Shown one piece after another: positions 10,449 to 19,293 of a DNA stretch of 55,510 nt (position 1 is its first letter; every line of letters starts with the position of its first letter). The translations under genes and the position numbers were made by a program. The DNA comes from Bacteriovorax stolpii (GTDB lineage: Bacteria > Bdellovibrionota > UBA1018), in NCBI GenBank assembly GCA_945860415.1, contig CAMAQA010000008.1, positions 1 to 55,510 of the forward strand, in the 5' to 3' direction. The notes below the pieces were generated by a model. It was not told where the DNA came from and searched no databases. It saw only the letters and a program-made list of their open reading frames with translations.

Positions 10449-12269
10449 ATGACTGACTCTCAAAGTGATCTCGATTTCATGGAAGAGCTGCAGAGGGACT
10501 TCCTCGGTGAAGTGACGTTTCTGCTCGAGCAGTGCGAGGAATCGTACCTGAGGCTCGAAAATCCCGAACTTCGCGAGGAGGAGCTCGGAAAGATCTTCCG
10601 GATGGCCCACTCGATGAAAGGAACCGGAGCCGCCGTTGGATTCACGGATCTGGCCGAGTTCGCCCATAAGGTCGAAGACTGCCTGACCGTGCTTCGCAAC
10701 AACACGGCATTGGTCTCGACCGAGGTCGTCACGCTGCTGCTTCGTTGCGGGGATGCCTTCAAGGTCCGCATTGAGCAGCTCAAGCGAAAGGACCAGGCTC
10801 CCTGGAACGTCGCGGCGCTCGAGGCCGAGGTTCAGGCAATACTTCGAAAGCTCCAGGGCGGAGAGGCCCCCGCACCTGAGGTGGCGGTAGAAGCCGCAGA
10901 AGAGCTTCATCCGGATTCGATCTCCAATGATGCCGCGTGGGAAGCGCTGGCCACCCAGGCCCATGTCGGAATCCTCAAGGTGGTGCCTGCTGCTACTTCC
11001 GTTTCGGCTCCCGGTCCTGCTTCGGCCTCGCCCTCAAGTGCAGCCGTGGCAGCGACGGGTTCAACGATCAAGCGCGAGGTCCTGAAGATCGATTCCGAGC
11101 GCGTGGAATCCGTCTTGAATCTCGTCGGAGAGCTCGTGGTCCTCAAAAGCCAGCTCATCAATAAGTGTGCGGGTGCGGACCCGCAATTGAACCAGCTCGT
11201 CTCGCTTGTGGACAAGACCATCCGCGAGCTCCAGGACAAGACCCTCAGCATGCGGGTGACTCCGCTCAAGAGCCTTTTCCTCAAAACGCAGCGCGTGGTT
11301 CGTGACCTGGCGCTGAAGCTCGGCAAGCCGGTCGAATTCGTGATGGAAGGCGAGGATACGGAAATCGACCGAGGCATGGTGGATGCGCTTGCCGATCCGC
11401 TGATGCACCTGGCCCGCAACTCGCTCGATCATGGAATCGAAAATGCTGCCGGACGCTCATCCGCTGCCAAGCCGGATAAGGGAATGATCTACCTGCGCGC
11501 CTACCAGCGCGGCGGACGAATCCTGATCGAGCTTTCGGATGACGGAAAGGGACTCCAGCGCGAGAGGATCCTCTCGAAGGCTCTCGAGCGCGGCATCGTC
11601 AGTGCGGCTGCGGCCCAGGAAATGAGTGACCGCCAGGTGCAGGCGCTGATCTTTGCGGCTGGGTTCTCGACCGCCGAGCAGGTGACCGATGTTTCCGGAC
11701 GCGGCGTGGGCATGGACGTGGTCAAGACCCAGGTCGAAAAGCTCAAGGGCAGCATCGATATCGAGTCGGTGCCGGGGGTGGGTACTCTGATTCGTCTTTC
11801 TCTTCCGATGACCACGTCGATCCTGGACGGCATGCTCGTGAAGCTCGGCGACGAGCCGTTCATCCTGCCGATGGAGAACATTCGCGAGCTCGTGGATCTC
11901 GATGAGAGCCAGATCGTCGAAGTCGTGACCGGAAAGAGCGCATGGCGGCATCGCGATCGGCTCTATCCCGTGGTCGACATGCAGAACGGATTCAGGTCGG
12001 GTCGTCTCGGTCGTCCCAAGCTCGTGGCCATCGTCGATGGCGGTGGGCGCGAAGTGGCGCTCCTGCTTTCAGCGGTTGCGGGGCAGAGCCAGGTCGTCCT
12101 CAAGAGCCTGGATGATCGGCTCCGCGCCTGTCGCGGAGTTTCCGGCGCCGCCATCCTCGGGGATGGAAAAGTGGCACTGGTGCTCGATACTGCTGGAATC
12201 AGCCAGGCTGCGAGTGAAGAGTCGACGGTCTGTCGCGCTGATGCTGGCAGGAGCGGGGTGGCCGCATGA
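10449..12269 (+). CDS. cheA: Chemotaxis histidine kinase CheA
   Basis: This 606-residue CheA has an N-terminal Hpt (P1) domain with phospho-acceptor His54 in RMAHSMKGTGAAVGF, and a P3 dimerisation domain from about 205 (RVESVLNLVGELVVLKSQL). The ATPase domain has N-box LARNSLDHGIE and G-boxes LSDDGKG and VSGRGVGMDVV, and a C-terminal CheW-like P5 domain follows. A separate P2 CheY/CheB-binding domain is not evident: about 80 residues of Ala/Pro/Ser-rich linker join P1 to P3. It phosphorylates response regulators in response to receptors. The stop overlaps cheR (ATGA), so cheA-cheR-cheB is one translationally coupled operon. Confidence 0.96.
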   Translation: MTDSQSDLDFMEELQRDFLGEVTFLLEQCEESYLRLENPELREEELGKIFRMAHSMKGTGAAVGFTDLAEFAHKVEDCLTVLRNNTALVSTEVVTLLLRCGDAFKVRIEQLKRKDQAPWNVAALEAEVQAILRKLQGGEAPAPEVAVEAAEELHPDSISNDAAWEALATQAHVGILKVVPAATSVSAPGPASASPSSAAVAATGSTIKREVLKIDSERVESVLNLVGELVVLKSQLINKCAGADPQLNQLVSLVDKTIRELQDKTLSMRVTPLKSLFLKTQRVVRDLALKLGKPVEFVMEGEDTEIDRGMVDALADPLMHLARNSLDHGIENAAGRSSAAKPDKGMIYLRAYQRGGRILIELSDDGKGLQRERILSKALERGIVSAAAAQEMSDRQVQALIFAAGFSTAEQVTDVSGRGVGMDVVKTQVEKLKGSIDIESVPGVGTLIRLSLPMTTSILDGMLVKLGDEPFILPMENIRELVDLDESQIVEVVTGKSAWRHRDRLYPVVDMQNGFRSGRLGRPKLVAIVDGGGREVALLLSAVAGQSQVVLKSLDDRLRACRGVSGAAILGDGKVALVLDTAGISQAASEESTVCRADAGRSGVAA

Positions 12270-13204
12270 GCGCGCAACCGAAGCTGGTGGTGCCGAGTTC
12301 GACAGCGCTTGTCGAGCAACAGCGTGAGATGGAAAGACTTTCCTCGGACGGAATCGGATTCCATCGACTGTCGATGCTCCTCAAGGAGCTGACCGGAATC
12401 TACCTGAATGACTCGCCGAAGAATCGCTCGCTTCTGGTGAGTCGGATTGCCTCGATTCTTCGCGAACGCAAGATCAAGTCTCTCAATGACTATTATCAAG
12501 TGCTGCGCACCACGCCTGCCGGTTCTCCGGAGATGGCCCAGTTCGTCTCGTCCATGACGACGAACACGACGCGCTTTTTCCGAGAGTCGGCGCACTTTCG
12601 CCAGCTCCAGGCCATCCTGCCGAAAATCCTCGAGCAGAAGGAGAACATGCACGGCGCAGACTCCTCTGAAATTCGCATCTGGTGCGCCGCTTCGAGTACC
12701 GGACAGGAGCCCTACACGATCGCGATGGTCGTGCAGGACGAGCTTGCCCGACTTTCGCCCAAGAAACAGTGGCGTCTGAAGCTTCTGGCCAGCGACATCG
12801 ACCGCCCCTCGCTTCGAAAGGCGGTCTCGGGCTTGTACATGCTGCAGGAAATCGAGGGAGTGCCGCCGGAGTACCTCAAGAAGTACTTTGTGCCGCGAGT
12901 CGATACCGAGGTGGGCAAGAAATACGTCATCCATCCGGGGCTTGCGAACAAGGTGACCTTTACCGAGATCAACCTGACCTCGCAGCCGTACCCGATGCAG
13001 AAGCTCTTTGACGTCGTCTTCTGCCGGAACGTGCTCATCTACTTCGACCGTGAAACGGCGGAACAGGTCGTGTCGAACCTCGGCCGGGTGCTGCGTCCCG
13101 GTGGTTACCTGTTTCTGGGGCATTCGGAATCCGGTTCGATGAGGCACGCGGAATTCGAGACCATCTCGCACGCCGCGTACCGCAAGAAGGGAGGTTCGAA
13201 ATGA
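12266..13204 (+). CDS. cheR: Chemoreceptor glutamate methyltransferase CheR
   Basis: This 312-residue protein has the all-helical CheR N-terminal domain (about 28-95, with LTGIYLNDSPKNRSLLVSRI and MTTNTTRFFRE) and a SAM-dependent methyltransferase domain with IRIWCAASSTGQEPYTIAM and the late motif VFCRNVLIYF. It methylates receptor glutamates using S-adenosylmethionine during adaptation. No TPR extension is present. The first about 25 residues are non-conserved. It overlaps cheA and cheB by 4 bp each, consistent with coupled expression of methylation and demethylation enzymes. Confidence 0.95.
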   Translation: MSAQPKLVVPSSTALVEQQREMERLSSDGIGFHRLSMLLKELTGIYLNDSPKNRSLLVSRIASILRERKIKSLNDYYQVLRTTPAGSPEMAQFVSSMTTNTTRFFRESAHFRQLQAILPKILEQKENMHGADSSEIRIWCAASSTGQEPYTIAMVVQDELARLSPKKQWRLKLLASDIDRPSLRKAVSGLYMLQEIEGVPPEYLKKYFVPRVDTEVGKKYVIHPGLANKVTFTEINLTSQPYPMQKLFDVVFCRNVLIYFDRETAEQVVSNLGRVLRPGGYLFLGHSESGSMRHAEFETISHAAYRKKGGSK

Positions 13205-14307
13205 CGATCCTCCGCAAGCTTCGCGTGCTGGTGGTAGATGACTCGCCCGTGATGCAGGCGCTGATCACGCGCATGCTGACCACGATGCCGGAGGTCGAGG
13301 TGATCGGCACGGCCTCGGATGCGTTCGAGGCTCGTGAAAAGCTGGTCCAGCTGGCGCCCGACGTGATGACGCTCGACATTGACATGCCCAAGCTTGATGG
13401 CATCGCGTTCCTGGACAAGGTGATGAAGCACTTTCCAACCCCGACCGTGGTGGTCAGTGCCCGTGCAGTGAAGGGCTCCGATGTGGAAAGGCGGGCGCTC
13501 GAGGTCGGCGCGGTTCGCGCAGTCGAGAAGCCCAAGGTTCAAGGCGGAAGATCGCTTCAGGAGGCTTCCTCTGAAATCTGCGCTGCAGTCCTCGAGGCGG
13601 GAAAGGTGCGAGGTTCGGGCAAGTTCCAGGGTTCGGTGGCTGCAAAGGCCGTACAGCAGGTCCAGGCCAGGAATCTTGCTTCGGAGCCAGCCGTTCCGGA
13701 ATCGGTGCTCGAGCGGAACGTCATTGCGATTGCCAGCTCCACGGGGGGAACCGAGGCCTTGAAGGTCGTGCTCAAGGAGCTTCCCGCCGAGGTGCCGCCG
13801 ATCGTGGTCGTCCAGCACATGCCGCCGATGTTCACGACGCAGTATGCGGGACATCTGCAGGAGCTCTGCGCCTTCCGGGTTCGCGAGGCGAAAGATGGCG
13901 AACTGGTCAAGCCGGGTGAGCTGCTTCTGGCACCCGGAGATTTTCACATGGAAGTCCAGCGTCGGGGCGGACTCCGCATCCGGCTCCACCAGGAGACCAT
14001 GCTTCACGGAGTGCGCCCAGCAGCCGATTATCTTTTCGAATCCGTTGCCAAGACGCACGGGACGAACGCGCTCGGGGTCATCCTGACTGGAATGGGACGT
14101 GATGGTGCTGCGGGGCTGCTGTCCATGCGAAAGGCCGGTGCATCGAGCATCGTCCAGGACGAAAAGTCATCGGTGGTTTTCGGAATGCCGAAAGCTGCCA
14201 TTGATCTCGGAGCCGCCGAGCAGGTCGTGCGACTTGAAAGGATCTCCGCGAAGATCATGGACTGGCTCCGGATGCAGGCGAAGCAAGGGGCAAAAAAGGC
14301 TTCGTGA
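13201..14307 (+). CDS. cheB: Chemotaxis response regulator protein-glutamate methylesterase CheB
   Basis: This 368-residue protein has an N-terminal receiver domain with phospho-acceptor Asp59 (TLDIDMPKLDG) and acidic pair DD near residue 13. After a linker (about 125-175) comes the methylesterase/deamidase domain with catalytic motifs AIASSTGGTEALK (Ser), VVQHMPPMFT (His) and GMGRDGAAGL (Asp). It removes methyl groups from receptors when phosphorylated by CheA. It ends the cheA-cheR-cheB operon. No cheY or cheD gene is present in the window, so the output regulator must be encoded elsewhere. Confidence 0.96.
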   Translation: MTILRKLRVLVVDDSPVMQALITRMLTTMPEVEVIGTASDAFEAREKLVQLAPDVMTLDIDMPKLDGIAFLDKVMKHFPTPTVVVSARAVKGSDVERRALEVGAVRAVEKPKVQGGRSLQEASSEICAAVLEAGKVRGSGKFQGSVAAKAVQQVQARNLASEPAVPESVLERNVIAIASSTGGTEALKVVLKELPAEVPPIVVVQHMPPMFTTQYAGHLQELCAFRVREAKDGELVKPGELLLAPGDFHMEVQRRGGLRIRLHQETMLHGVRPAADYLFESVAKTHGTNALGVILTGMGRDGAAGLLSMRKAGASSIVQDEKSSVVFGMPKAAIDLGAAEQVVRLERISAKIMDWLRMQAKQGAKKAS

Positions 14308-14356
14308 TGCTGGGCGGGCGCGGGCCCGCCGGATGCTGGGCGGGCGCGAGCCGGCG
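14306..14356. repeat. GC-rich tandem duplication between convergent genes
   Basis: Two near-identical copies of about 26 bp (14306-14331 and 14332-14356, each starting GATGCTGGGCGGGCGCG) lie between the 3' ends of cheB and the minus-strand lipoprotein gene. Each copy can fold on itself (GGCGGGC against GCCCGCC), so the block may act as a two-sided terminator, although there is no T-run. Confidence 0.6.
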
Positions 14357-14358
14357 GG

Positions 14359-15033
14359 TCACTCTTCGCTGGTTTTGCCGCCTGCCGAAGCCTTGGCGGA
14401 TTCTTCCGAGGCAATCGCAAAGGCGTCGTCCAGGTTCTTCTCCGCCCGACGGGTCTGCAGATAGCGGCCGTTCACGTATTTCCCCTGCCCGGAATAGCGC
14501 TCACCTGGAAGGCCATTCTTGACCCGGGCGGCGCGCATGTCGCGCGCGCAATCCCGCTGGTGCTTTTCCATGAGCTTCAACTGCTCGCGAAGCGTGTCGT
14601 TGTATTTTCGCTGTCCCTGCAGTCGATCGAGAAACATCTCCTTGCGGACGAAGCTCAGCTTGCCTTCCTTGGTGATCCCGAACTCCTCTTTGACTTCGCC
14701 CGAGGGCCTGAGCTGGTCGATTTCCGGAATCTCCACGATCTTTCCGCTCCCACCCAGGCGAGGATCAGAAAGCTCTTCGCGGCACCGCGAGAGGTCTTCG
14801 TGAGCACGGGTCAGCCTGACCTCGAGATCATAGGCAGTCGCGCCAAGCTTCCCTAGTTCGGAGTCGGCTTCGGTTTTCTGCTCGATCACCACTTCTCGAT
14901 TTTCATTCAGTCCGATGACTGCACCCTGGATTTCTCCCTTTTTATCCAGCTTCGAATCGTCGAGCTCGCGGACCTTGTGCGGATTGGCACAGGCGGACAG
15001 ACTGATGGCGGCGGCAAGGAGTAGAAGTCGCAT
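14359..15033 (-). CDS. Predicted lipoprotein of unknown function, coiled-coil rich
   Basis: This 224-residue protein begins with a short signal peptide and a lipobox (SLSAC, Cys15), so it should be a lipid-anchored envelope protein. The rest is charged and largely helical: residues 50-85 and 125-165 look capable of coiled coils (EADSELGKLGATAYDLEV, KYNDTLREQLKLMEKHQRD). No enzymatic motif is seen. It is convergent with cheB and probably a single-gene unit. Confidence 0.8.
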   Translation of the reverse strand: MRLLLLAAAISLSACANPHKVRELDDSKLDKKGEIQGAVIGLNENREVVIEQKTEADSELGKLGATAYDLEVRLTRAHEDLSRCREELSDPRLGGSGKIVEIPEIDQLRPSGEVKEEFGITKEGKLSFVRKEMFLDRLQGQRKYNDTLREQLKLMEKHQRDCARDMRAARVKNGLPGERYSGQGKYVNGRYLQTRRAEKNLDDAFAIASEESAKASAGGKTSEE

Positions 15034-15082
15034 GACCTAGAGTGTAACGTGAAGTGGGCGGTATTCGCCAACCGAGAAAAAG

Positions 15083-15158
15083 TGGAGCCGATGAGCGGAC
15101 TTGAACCGCTGACCTACGCTTTACGAAAGCGTTGCTCTACCGACTGAGCTACATCGGC
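15083..15158 (-). tRNA. tRNA-Thr (anticodon CGT)
   Basis: The 76-nt gene folds into a full cloverleaf on the minus strand. The acceptor GCCGATG pairs with CATCGGC, the anticodon stem ACGCT/AGCGT encloses the loop TTCGTAA giving anticodon CGT (reads ACG, threonine), and the T-arm contains GGTTCAAGTCC. The 3' CCA is encoded (discriminator T then CCA at 15085-15083). A promoter candidate lies 22 bp upstream. Confidence 0.96.
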
Positions 15159-15180
15159 GCTCCTACTTGGTGGAGACAGT

Positions 15181-15210
15181 CGTATAGCGGCGCGGGCCGG
15201 AAATTCGCAA
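15181..15210 (-). promoter_or_regulatory. Promoter for tRNA-Thr
   Basis: On the minus strand TTGCGA (15210-15205) and TATACG (15186-15181) are separated by 18 bases, and the -10 lies 22 bp before the tRNA 5' end. The spacing and position fit a sigma70 promoter dedicated to the tRNA. Confidence 0.5.
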
Positions 15211-15223
15211 GGGGAATCTCGAC

Positions 15224-15664
15224 ATGGGTCTCAAGGTTCAGGTTTGGTTGATTCGAGCCGATGCCCAGGGCTCGCCAGAGGCACTGCTCTTGAAGACGAC
15301 TCCCGAGCGGGGAGGCTTCTGGCAGCCGGTCACGGGCTCGGTGGAGCCGGGTGAGGACCTTGCTTCGGCGGCCGCTCGCGAACTCCACGAGGAGACGGGC
15401 GTCTCCATTGGTGGAGCGGATCTGCGAGCCATCGGTCACGCATTTGAATTCGAGAGCCGCTGGGGAGGTCGGGTGAGAGAAGAGGTGTTCGTTGCGACTG
15501 TTCGTGATTCAGGTCGGATTTCGATCGATTCGAGCGAGCATGTGGACTTCAAATGGGTGAATCTGCGTCAAGCGGAAACTTTTCTCGAACATGAAAGCAC
15601 GAAGATCTGCCTGAAAAATGTGGTGAATTTTTTTTCCCGGACTTTTTCATTCCGAGAGAATTGA
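15224..15664 (+). CDS. Nudix hydrolase (dATP/dihydroneopterin pyrophosphohydrolase-like)
   Basis: This 146-residue single-domain protein has a complete Nudix box, G38-x5-E44-x7-R52-E-L-x-E-E-x-G59-V, within GSVEPGEDLASAAARELHEE. The N-terminal strand VQVWLIRADAQGSPEALLL and the later FKWVNLRQAE resemble NudB-type dihydroneopterin triphosphate or dATP pyrophosphohydrolases. The substrate is inferred. It should hydrolyse a nucleoside diphosphate linked to another moiety using Mg2+. It lies between the divergent tRNA gene and HU. Its stop codon overlaps the HU promoter's -35 element. Confidence 0.88.
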   Translation: MGLKVQVWLIRADAQGSPEALLLKTTPERGGFWQPVTGSVEPGEDLASAAARELHEETGVSIGGADLRAIGHAFEFESRWGGRVREEVFVATVRDSGRISIDSSEHVDFKWVNLRQAETFLEHESTKICLKNVVNFFSRTFSFREN

Positions 15665-15689
15665 CACCTTGCAACTTTTTGAACATAAG
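15661..15689 (+). promoter_or_regulatory. Promoter of the HU gene
   Basis: A perfect -35 TTGACA (15661-15666), overlapping the Nudix stop codon, is followed after 17 bases by CATAAG (15684-15689), about 80 bp before the HU ATG. An overlapping TAAGAT gives a 19-base spacer and is an alternative -10. Confidence 0.55.
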
Positions 15690-15769
15690 ATCGATCCCCG
15701 TCGGATGACGACAATTTTGATTTGAGAAGTGTTCAACCCAACCGCAGAACGCAGAAGAGGAACTCGCAG

Positions 15770-16042
15770 ATGAACAAAGCCCAGTTGATCGAAGTCGTTG
15801 CCAAGGCAGCCAATGTCACGAAGGTTGACGCTGAGAACGTCGTGAACTCCGCCCTGGATTCGATCAAGAAGTCCGTCAAGAAGGGCGAAGACGTCACGCT
15901 GATCGGCTTCGGAACCTTCACCAAGTCCAAGCGCAAGGCACGCACCGGACGCAATCCGCAGACTGGCAAGGAAATCAAGATTCCTGCCATGACTGTGCCG
16001 AAGTTCCGTCCGGGACGCGAGTTCAAGGACGCCATCAAGTAA
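15770..16042 (+). CDS. hup: HU-family nucleoid DNA-binding protein
   Basis: This 90-residue protein matches bacterial HU/IHF proteins over its full length: helix-rich N-terminus MNKAQLIEVVAKAANVTK, the central IGFGTFTKSKRKARTGRNP with the DNA-intercalating arm, and the C-terminal VPKFRPGREFKDAIK. It bends and compacts DNA as a dimer. The first in-frame ATG of the open frame is at 15722, but family length and the GAGGAA ribosome site place the start at 15770. Its own promoter (15661-15689) and terminator (16069-16097) suggest a highly expressed single-gene unit. Confidence 0.96.
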   Translation: MNKAQLIEVVAKAANVTKVDAENVVNSALDSIKKSVKKGEDVTLIGFGTFTKSKRKARTGRNPQTGKEIKIPAMTVPKFRPGREFKDAIK

Positions 16043-16068
16043 GCATCCTTTCGCGAGATTTCAAGAGA

Positions 16069-16097
16069 GGCCGTCCCGGAAACGGGGCGGCCTTTTT
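16069..16097 (+). terminator. Rho-independent terminator after HU
   Basis: The sequence has a 10-bp stem (GGCCGTCCCG with CGGGGCGGCC, one G-T pair) closed by a GAAA loop and followed by TTTTT (16093-16097), 26 bp after the HU stop. This is a textbook intrinsic terminator. Confidence 0.92.
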
Positions 16098-16118
16098 GCT
16101 TTGGTGCGTCCGCTCTGA

Positions 16119-17345
16119 TCAACGCCGCTTTCGGACGCGCTCGAGTGCCGCTTCCATGGAGCTCAGTGCGGATTCCCAGTCCTTGAGCTGGAGCTTGCGA
16201 ATCGAATGGAGATAGGACCCGAACTCCGGGGTTCCGCGAGAGTGCAGCTCGCCGAGAACGGCGGCTTCGTCGCGGACAATTTTCAGCATCAGCTCTGGAT
16301 CCTGATCGGCGTCCTTCTTCAGTTCCACGGCGCGCGTTCCCTTGTAGCGCGGCGAAGCGAGCAGCCATTTTCCATTGAGCTCACGAACTGCGTACCATTT
16401 GGATCGACCCCGGGGGGCCGTCATCTTCAAGGCGTGCAGCGTGCGGGTTCGCGGCTCGGAAGGTTCGTAGCGCTCGTGGTAGACCGCAGGCGTGGTCAGC
16501 GTGCGGAACTCCAGAATCACCGGTTCGTCACCATGGGCGAGGATGGTCCGATGACGGATCTGAGCGGCAGAGCCGCCGCTCGTCTTCGCAAAGCGTGTGG
16601 CGCGCGTGATGGTCACCTTTCCGAAGTCTGCCGCGAACGCCTCGGCCAACCTTCGGCGCTCGGGCTGTGAAATGTTTTTTGACAGAACCTCCACTTCGGA
16701 GCCGAAGTCCTCCAGCTCTTCATCGAAGTAGTCCTTGTCCTCGGCTCGCGAGAGCAGGGCGCGGACGGGTTTCGAAAGCTTCACTCTTCCTGCAGCTCCA
16801 TCGAGGTAAGCTTCGATGATGCCTTCGATCGACTCTCGGTCACGCAGGTCTTCGACCTGAAGGCGGGTTGCCAGAACGAAATGGAGGATGTCGGAAAATA
16901 CCGAGCAGGAACCGGAGTCGTCGAGATCGATATAGGTGAAGGATGCATTTCCAGAATCGTCGAGGAGGGTTCCGAAGTTTTCCGGATGGGCGTCACCTGC
17001 GCACCAGCCTTGGAATTCGGAAGCCTTGAGGAGCGGAGCCTTGAGGGAGTTTTTCTGAAGCGCGAACGCCCTGTAATAGGCCGGGGCAAAGGATCGGAGA
17101 AACCGAAGCGGAGTTTGCGCCCCCTCCAGCTTGCGCCGGAAGGCGGCGTCGCTGAGCTCAGGATACAGCGAGCGCAGGTCGATCTCCGCCGGCGTGGTCT
17201 CGAGAGCGGCAGGAGCGTCCAGCGCGGGAGTGGCGGCACCATCCGAGCTCGGGCTGCGGAGTGGCGAGTGTGTGCACGCACCCGTGATGAGCAGGGCCGC
17301 TGCCGTCATCAGGAGTGTCGCCTTCGCGTGCATCAGTCCTGACAC
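16119..17345 (-). CDS. DUF2252 family lipoprotein
   Basis: This 408-residue protein has an N-terminal signal with a lipobox-like LITGAC, a linker, and a DUF2252 domain with GWCAGDAHPENFG and the acidic FTYIDLDDSGSC. DUF2252 resembles aminoglycoside-phosphotransferase-like kinases, in which such His/Asp motifs bind nucleotide-metal; no substrate is known to me. Most DUF2252 proteins I know of are cytoplasmic, so the lipoprotein signal is notable. The GTG start at 17345 sits 3 bp after the mccB stop, with AGGA upstream, implying coupling; an ATG at 17333 is the alternative. The context does not explain its role in leucine breakdown. Confidence 0.85.
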   Translation of the reverse strand: MSGLMHAKATLLMTAAALLITGACTHSPLRSPSSDGAATPALDAPAALETTPAEIDLRSLYPELSDAAFRRKLEGAQTPLRFLRSFAPAYYRAFALQKNSLKAPLLKASEFQGWCAGDAHPENFGTLLDDSGNASFTYIDLDDSGSCSVFSDILHFVLATRLQVEDLRDRESIEGIIEAYLDGAAGRVKLSKPVRALLSRAEDKDYFDEELEDFGSEVEVLSKNISQPERRRLAEAFAADFGKVTITRATRFAKTSGGSAAQIRHRTILAHGDEPVILEFRTLTTPAVYHERYEPSEPRTRTLHALKMTAPRGRSKWYAVRELNGKWLLASPRYKGTRAVELKKDADQDPELMLKIVRDEAAVLGELHSRGTPEFGSYLHSIRKLQLKDWESALSSMEAALERVRKRR

Positions 17346-17348
17346 CCA

Positions 17349-18968
17349 TCACATCCTGAAGACGCCGAAGTCCGTTTCCGGAATCGGCGCGTTGTACGTG
17401 GTAGAGAGCGCACGCGCGAGGACTTCGCGCGTCTTCCAGGGAGCGATGATGCCGTCGTCCCAGAGGCGAGCTGTCGCGAAGTAGGGACTGCCCTCACGCT
17501 CGTAGGTGTCGCGAATCGGGTCCTGGATCGCGGCGATCTCGGCCGCCGACAGCTGCTTGCCCTTGGCCTGAAGCTGCTCGATCTTGACCTGAGAGAGGAC
17601 ATTCGCTGCCTGTTCGCCGCCCATGACGGAAATGCTCGAATTCGGCCAGCTCCACAGGAATCGTGGTTGGAAGGCGCGCCCGCACATGCCGTAGTTGCCT
17701 GCGCCGTAGCTGCCACCGATCAGCACGGTGAACTTCGGCACCTTGGCATTCGAGACCGCGGTGACGAGCTTTGCTCCGTCCTTCGCTATTCCCCCGGTTT
17801 CATACTTCTTGCCGACCATGAACCCGGTAATGTTCTGGAGAAAGAGGAGCGGAATCTTGCGCTGGCTGCAGAGCTCGACGAAGTGGGCGCCCTTGAGCGC
17901 GGATTCGCTGAAGAGGATGCCGTTGTTCGCGATGATGCCAACCGGATATCCCCAGATGTTGGCGAATCCGCAGACGAGCGTCGTGCCGTAGAGCGCCTTG
18001 AACTCATGGAAGCGCGATCCATCGACGATGCGGGCGATGATCTCGCGGACATCGAAGGGCTGGCGCAGGTCCTTCGGAAGGACTCCCGCGATTTCTTCCG
18101 GTGAATAGAGCGGCTCCTCGACGGGCTGTCGGTCACACGAAGTCGGAGCGGGACGGTTCAGGTGCGCGAGCACCGAGCGCGCGATTTCGAGTGCATGCTC
18201 GTCGTTTTCGGCAAGGTGATCGGTGACTCCCGAAGTGCGCGAGTGGACGTCGCCGCCTCCGAGCTCCTCGGCCGTGACCACTTCGCCGGTGGCGGCCTTC
18301 ACGAGCGGCGGGCCGCCCAGGAAAATGGTGCCTTGGTTTTTCACGATGATCGATTCGTCCGACATCGCCGGAACATAGGCGCCGCCAGCGGTGCAGGAGC
18401 CCATGACGACCGCCACCTGCGGGATTCCTTCAGACGACATCGTGGCCTGGTTGTAGAAGATCCGCCCGAAATGGTCGCGGTCCGGAAACACCTCGGACTG
18501 GAGCGGAAGGAAGGCGCCTCCCGAGTCGACGAGGTAGACGCAGGGAAGCTTGTTCTCGCGGGCGATCTCCTGCAGGCGAAGGTGCTTCTTCACGGTCATC
18601 GGAAAGTAGGTACCGCCCTTGACGGTGGCGTCGTTGGCCACGATAGCCACTTCGCGCCCATGGACGACGCCGATGCCGGTGACGACACCGGCCGAGGGAG
18701 CCGCGCCGTCGTACATGCCGTTTGCGGCGAGCGTCGAGAGTTCAAGGAAGGTCGTCCCGGGGTCGATCAGGGTGCCGATACGGTCACGCGCCAGGAGCTT
18801 GCCGCGGCTCGTGTGCTTGTCGCGTGCTTCCGGGCCGCCTCCGCCGCGTGCTTCTTCCATCCGGGCTTCGAGCTCGGCGGCAAGGGCGCGATGGTGCTCG
18901 GCATTGGCGCGGAACTCTTCGGAAGACGTCTGGACATGCGACTTCAGGACAGGGCTCTCGGTAGACAT
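17349..18968 (-). CDS. mccB: Methylcrotonoyl-CoA carboxylase carboxyltransferase (beta) subunit
   Basis: This 539-residue carboxyltransferase shows MccB-type signatures: the segment [51 protein letters not shown] and the C-terminal half motif [16 protein letters not shown]. It transfers CO2 from carboxybiotin to 3-methylcrotonyl-CoA in leucine degradation. Its partners, biotin carboxylase and carrier, are encoded at 28302-30307, 9 kb away on the opposite strand. A propionyl-CoA carboxylase beta subunit is the alternative, but the [18 protein letters not shown] stretch favours MccB. The start region is separated from the next gene by a MITE-like element. Confidence 0.92.
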   Translation of the reverse strand: MSTESPVLKSHVQTSSEEFRANAEHHRALAAELEARMEEARGGGGPEARDKHTSRGKLLARDRIGTLIDPGTTFLELSTLAANGMYDGAAPSAGVVTGIGVVHGREVAIVANDATVKGGTYFPMTVKKHLRLQEIARENKLPCVYLVDSGGAFLPLQSEVFPDRDHFGRIFYNQATMSSEGIPQVAVVMGSCTAGGAYVPAMSDESIIVKNQGTIFLGGPPLVKAATGEVVTAEELGGGDVHSRTSGVTDHLAENDEHALEIARSVLAHLNRPAPTSCDRQPVEEPLYSPEEIAGVLPKDLRQPFDVREIIARIVDGSRFHEFKALYGTTLVCGFANIWGYPVGIIANNGILFSESALKGAHFVELCSQRKIPLLFLQNITGFMVGKKYETGGIAKDGAKLVTAVSNAKVPKFTVLIGGSYGAGNYGMCGRAFQPRFLWSWPNSSISVMGGEQAANVLSQVKIEQLQAKGKQLSAAEIAAIQDPIRDTYEREGSPYFATARLWDDGIIAPWKTREVLARALSTTYNAPIPETDFGVFRM

Positions 18969-18989
18969 GCCTCGAACCTACCACAAAAT

Positions 18990-19023
18990 GGTCGGGCCCA
19001 CCTTTTGGTTCAGATCCGCGTCA
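18990..19023 (+). repeat. Dispersed repeat, copy A
   Basis: Copy A has core GTCGGGCCCACCTTTTGGTT followed by CAGATCCGCGTCA. It is the left end of the MITE-like element, in plus orientation, and is the only copy not placed at a stop codon. Confidence 0.8.
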
Positions 19024-19256
19024 AAACACGCAGGAGTGACTCAGAAATTCACCGTTCGGGTACGGACAGTCCTCGCTCCGCTTCGCGGAGCTGCGGAACT
19101 ACCGAACGGATGAATTTCCGGATCACCCCTGCGCGCCTGCACGCCGGGATCCGGAAGAGTCGCGCCCGCGAGTTCCCTGCGCCAGCAGGGCTGTCTGAAG
19201 CGGGCGTGCTCTTTCGGTCCGGGCGTGGAAGGTGGAAGGTGGGTTCCCGGAGGTTT

Positions 19257-19293
19257 TGACGCAGTTGCGAAACCAAAAGGTGGGCCCGACCAT
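19257..19293 (-). repeat. Dispersed repeat, copy B
   Basis: Copy B is the inverted partner of copy A (minus orientation). It starts immediately after the TAA stop of the histidine phosphatase gene at 19294-19296 and reads ATGGTCGGGCCCACC then TTTTGGTT, ending with a diverged TGCGTCA. Confidence 0.8.
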
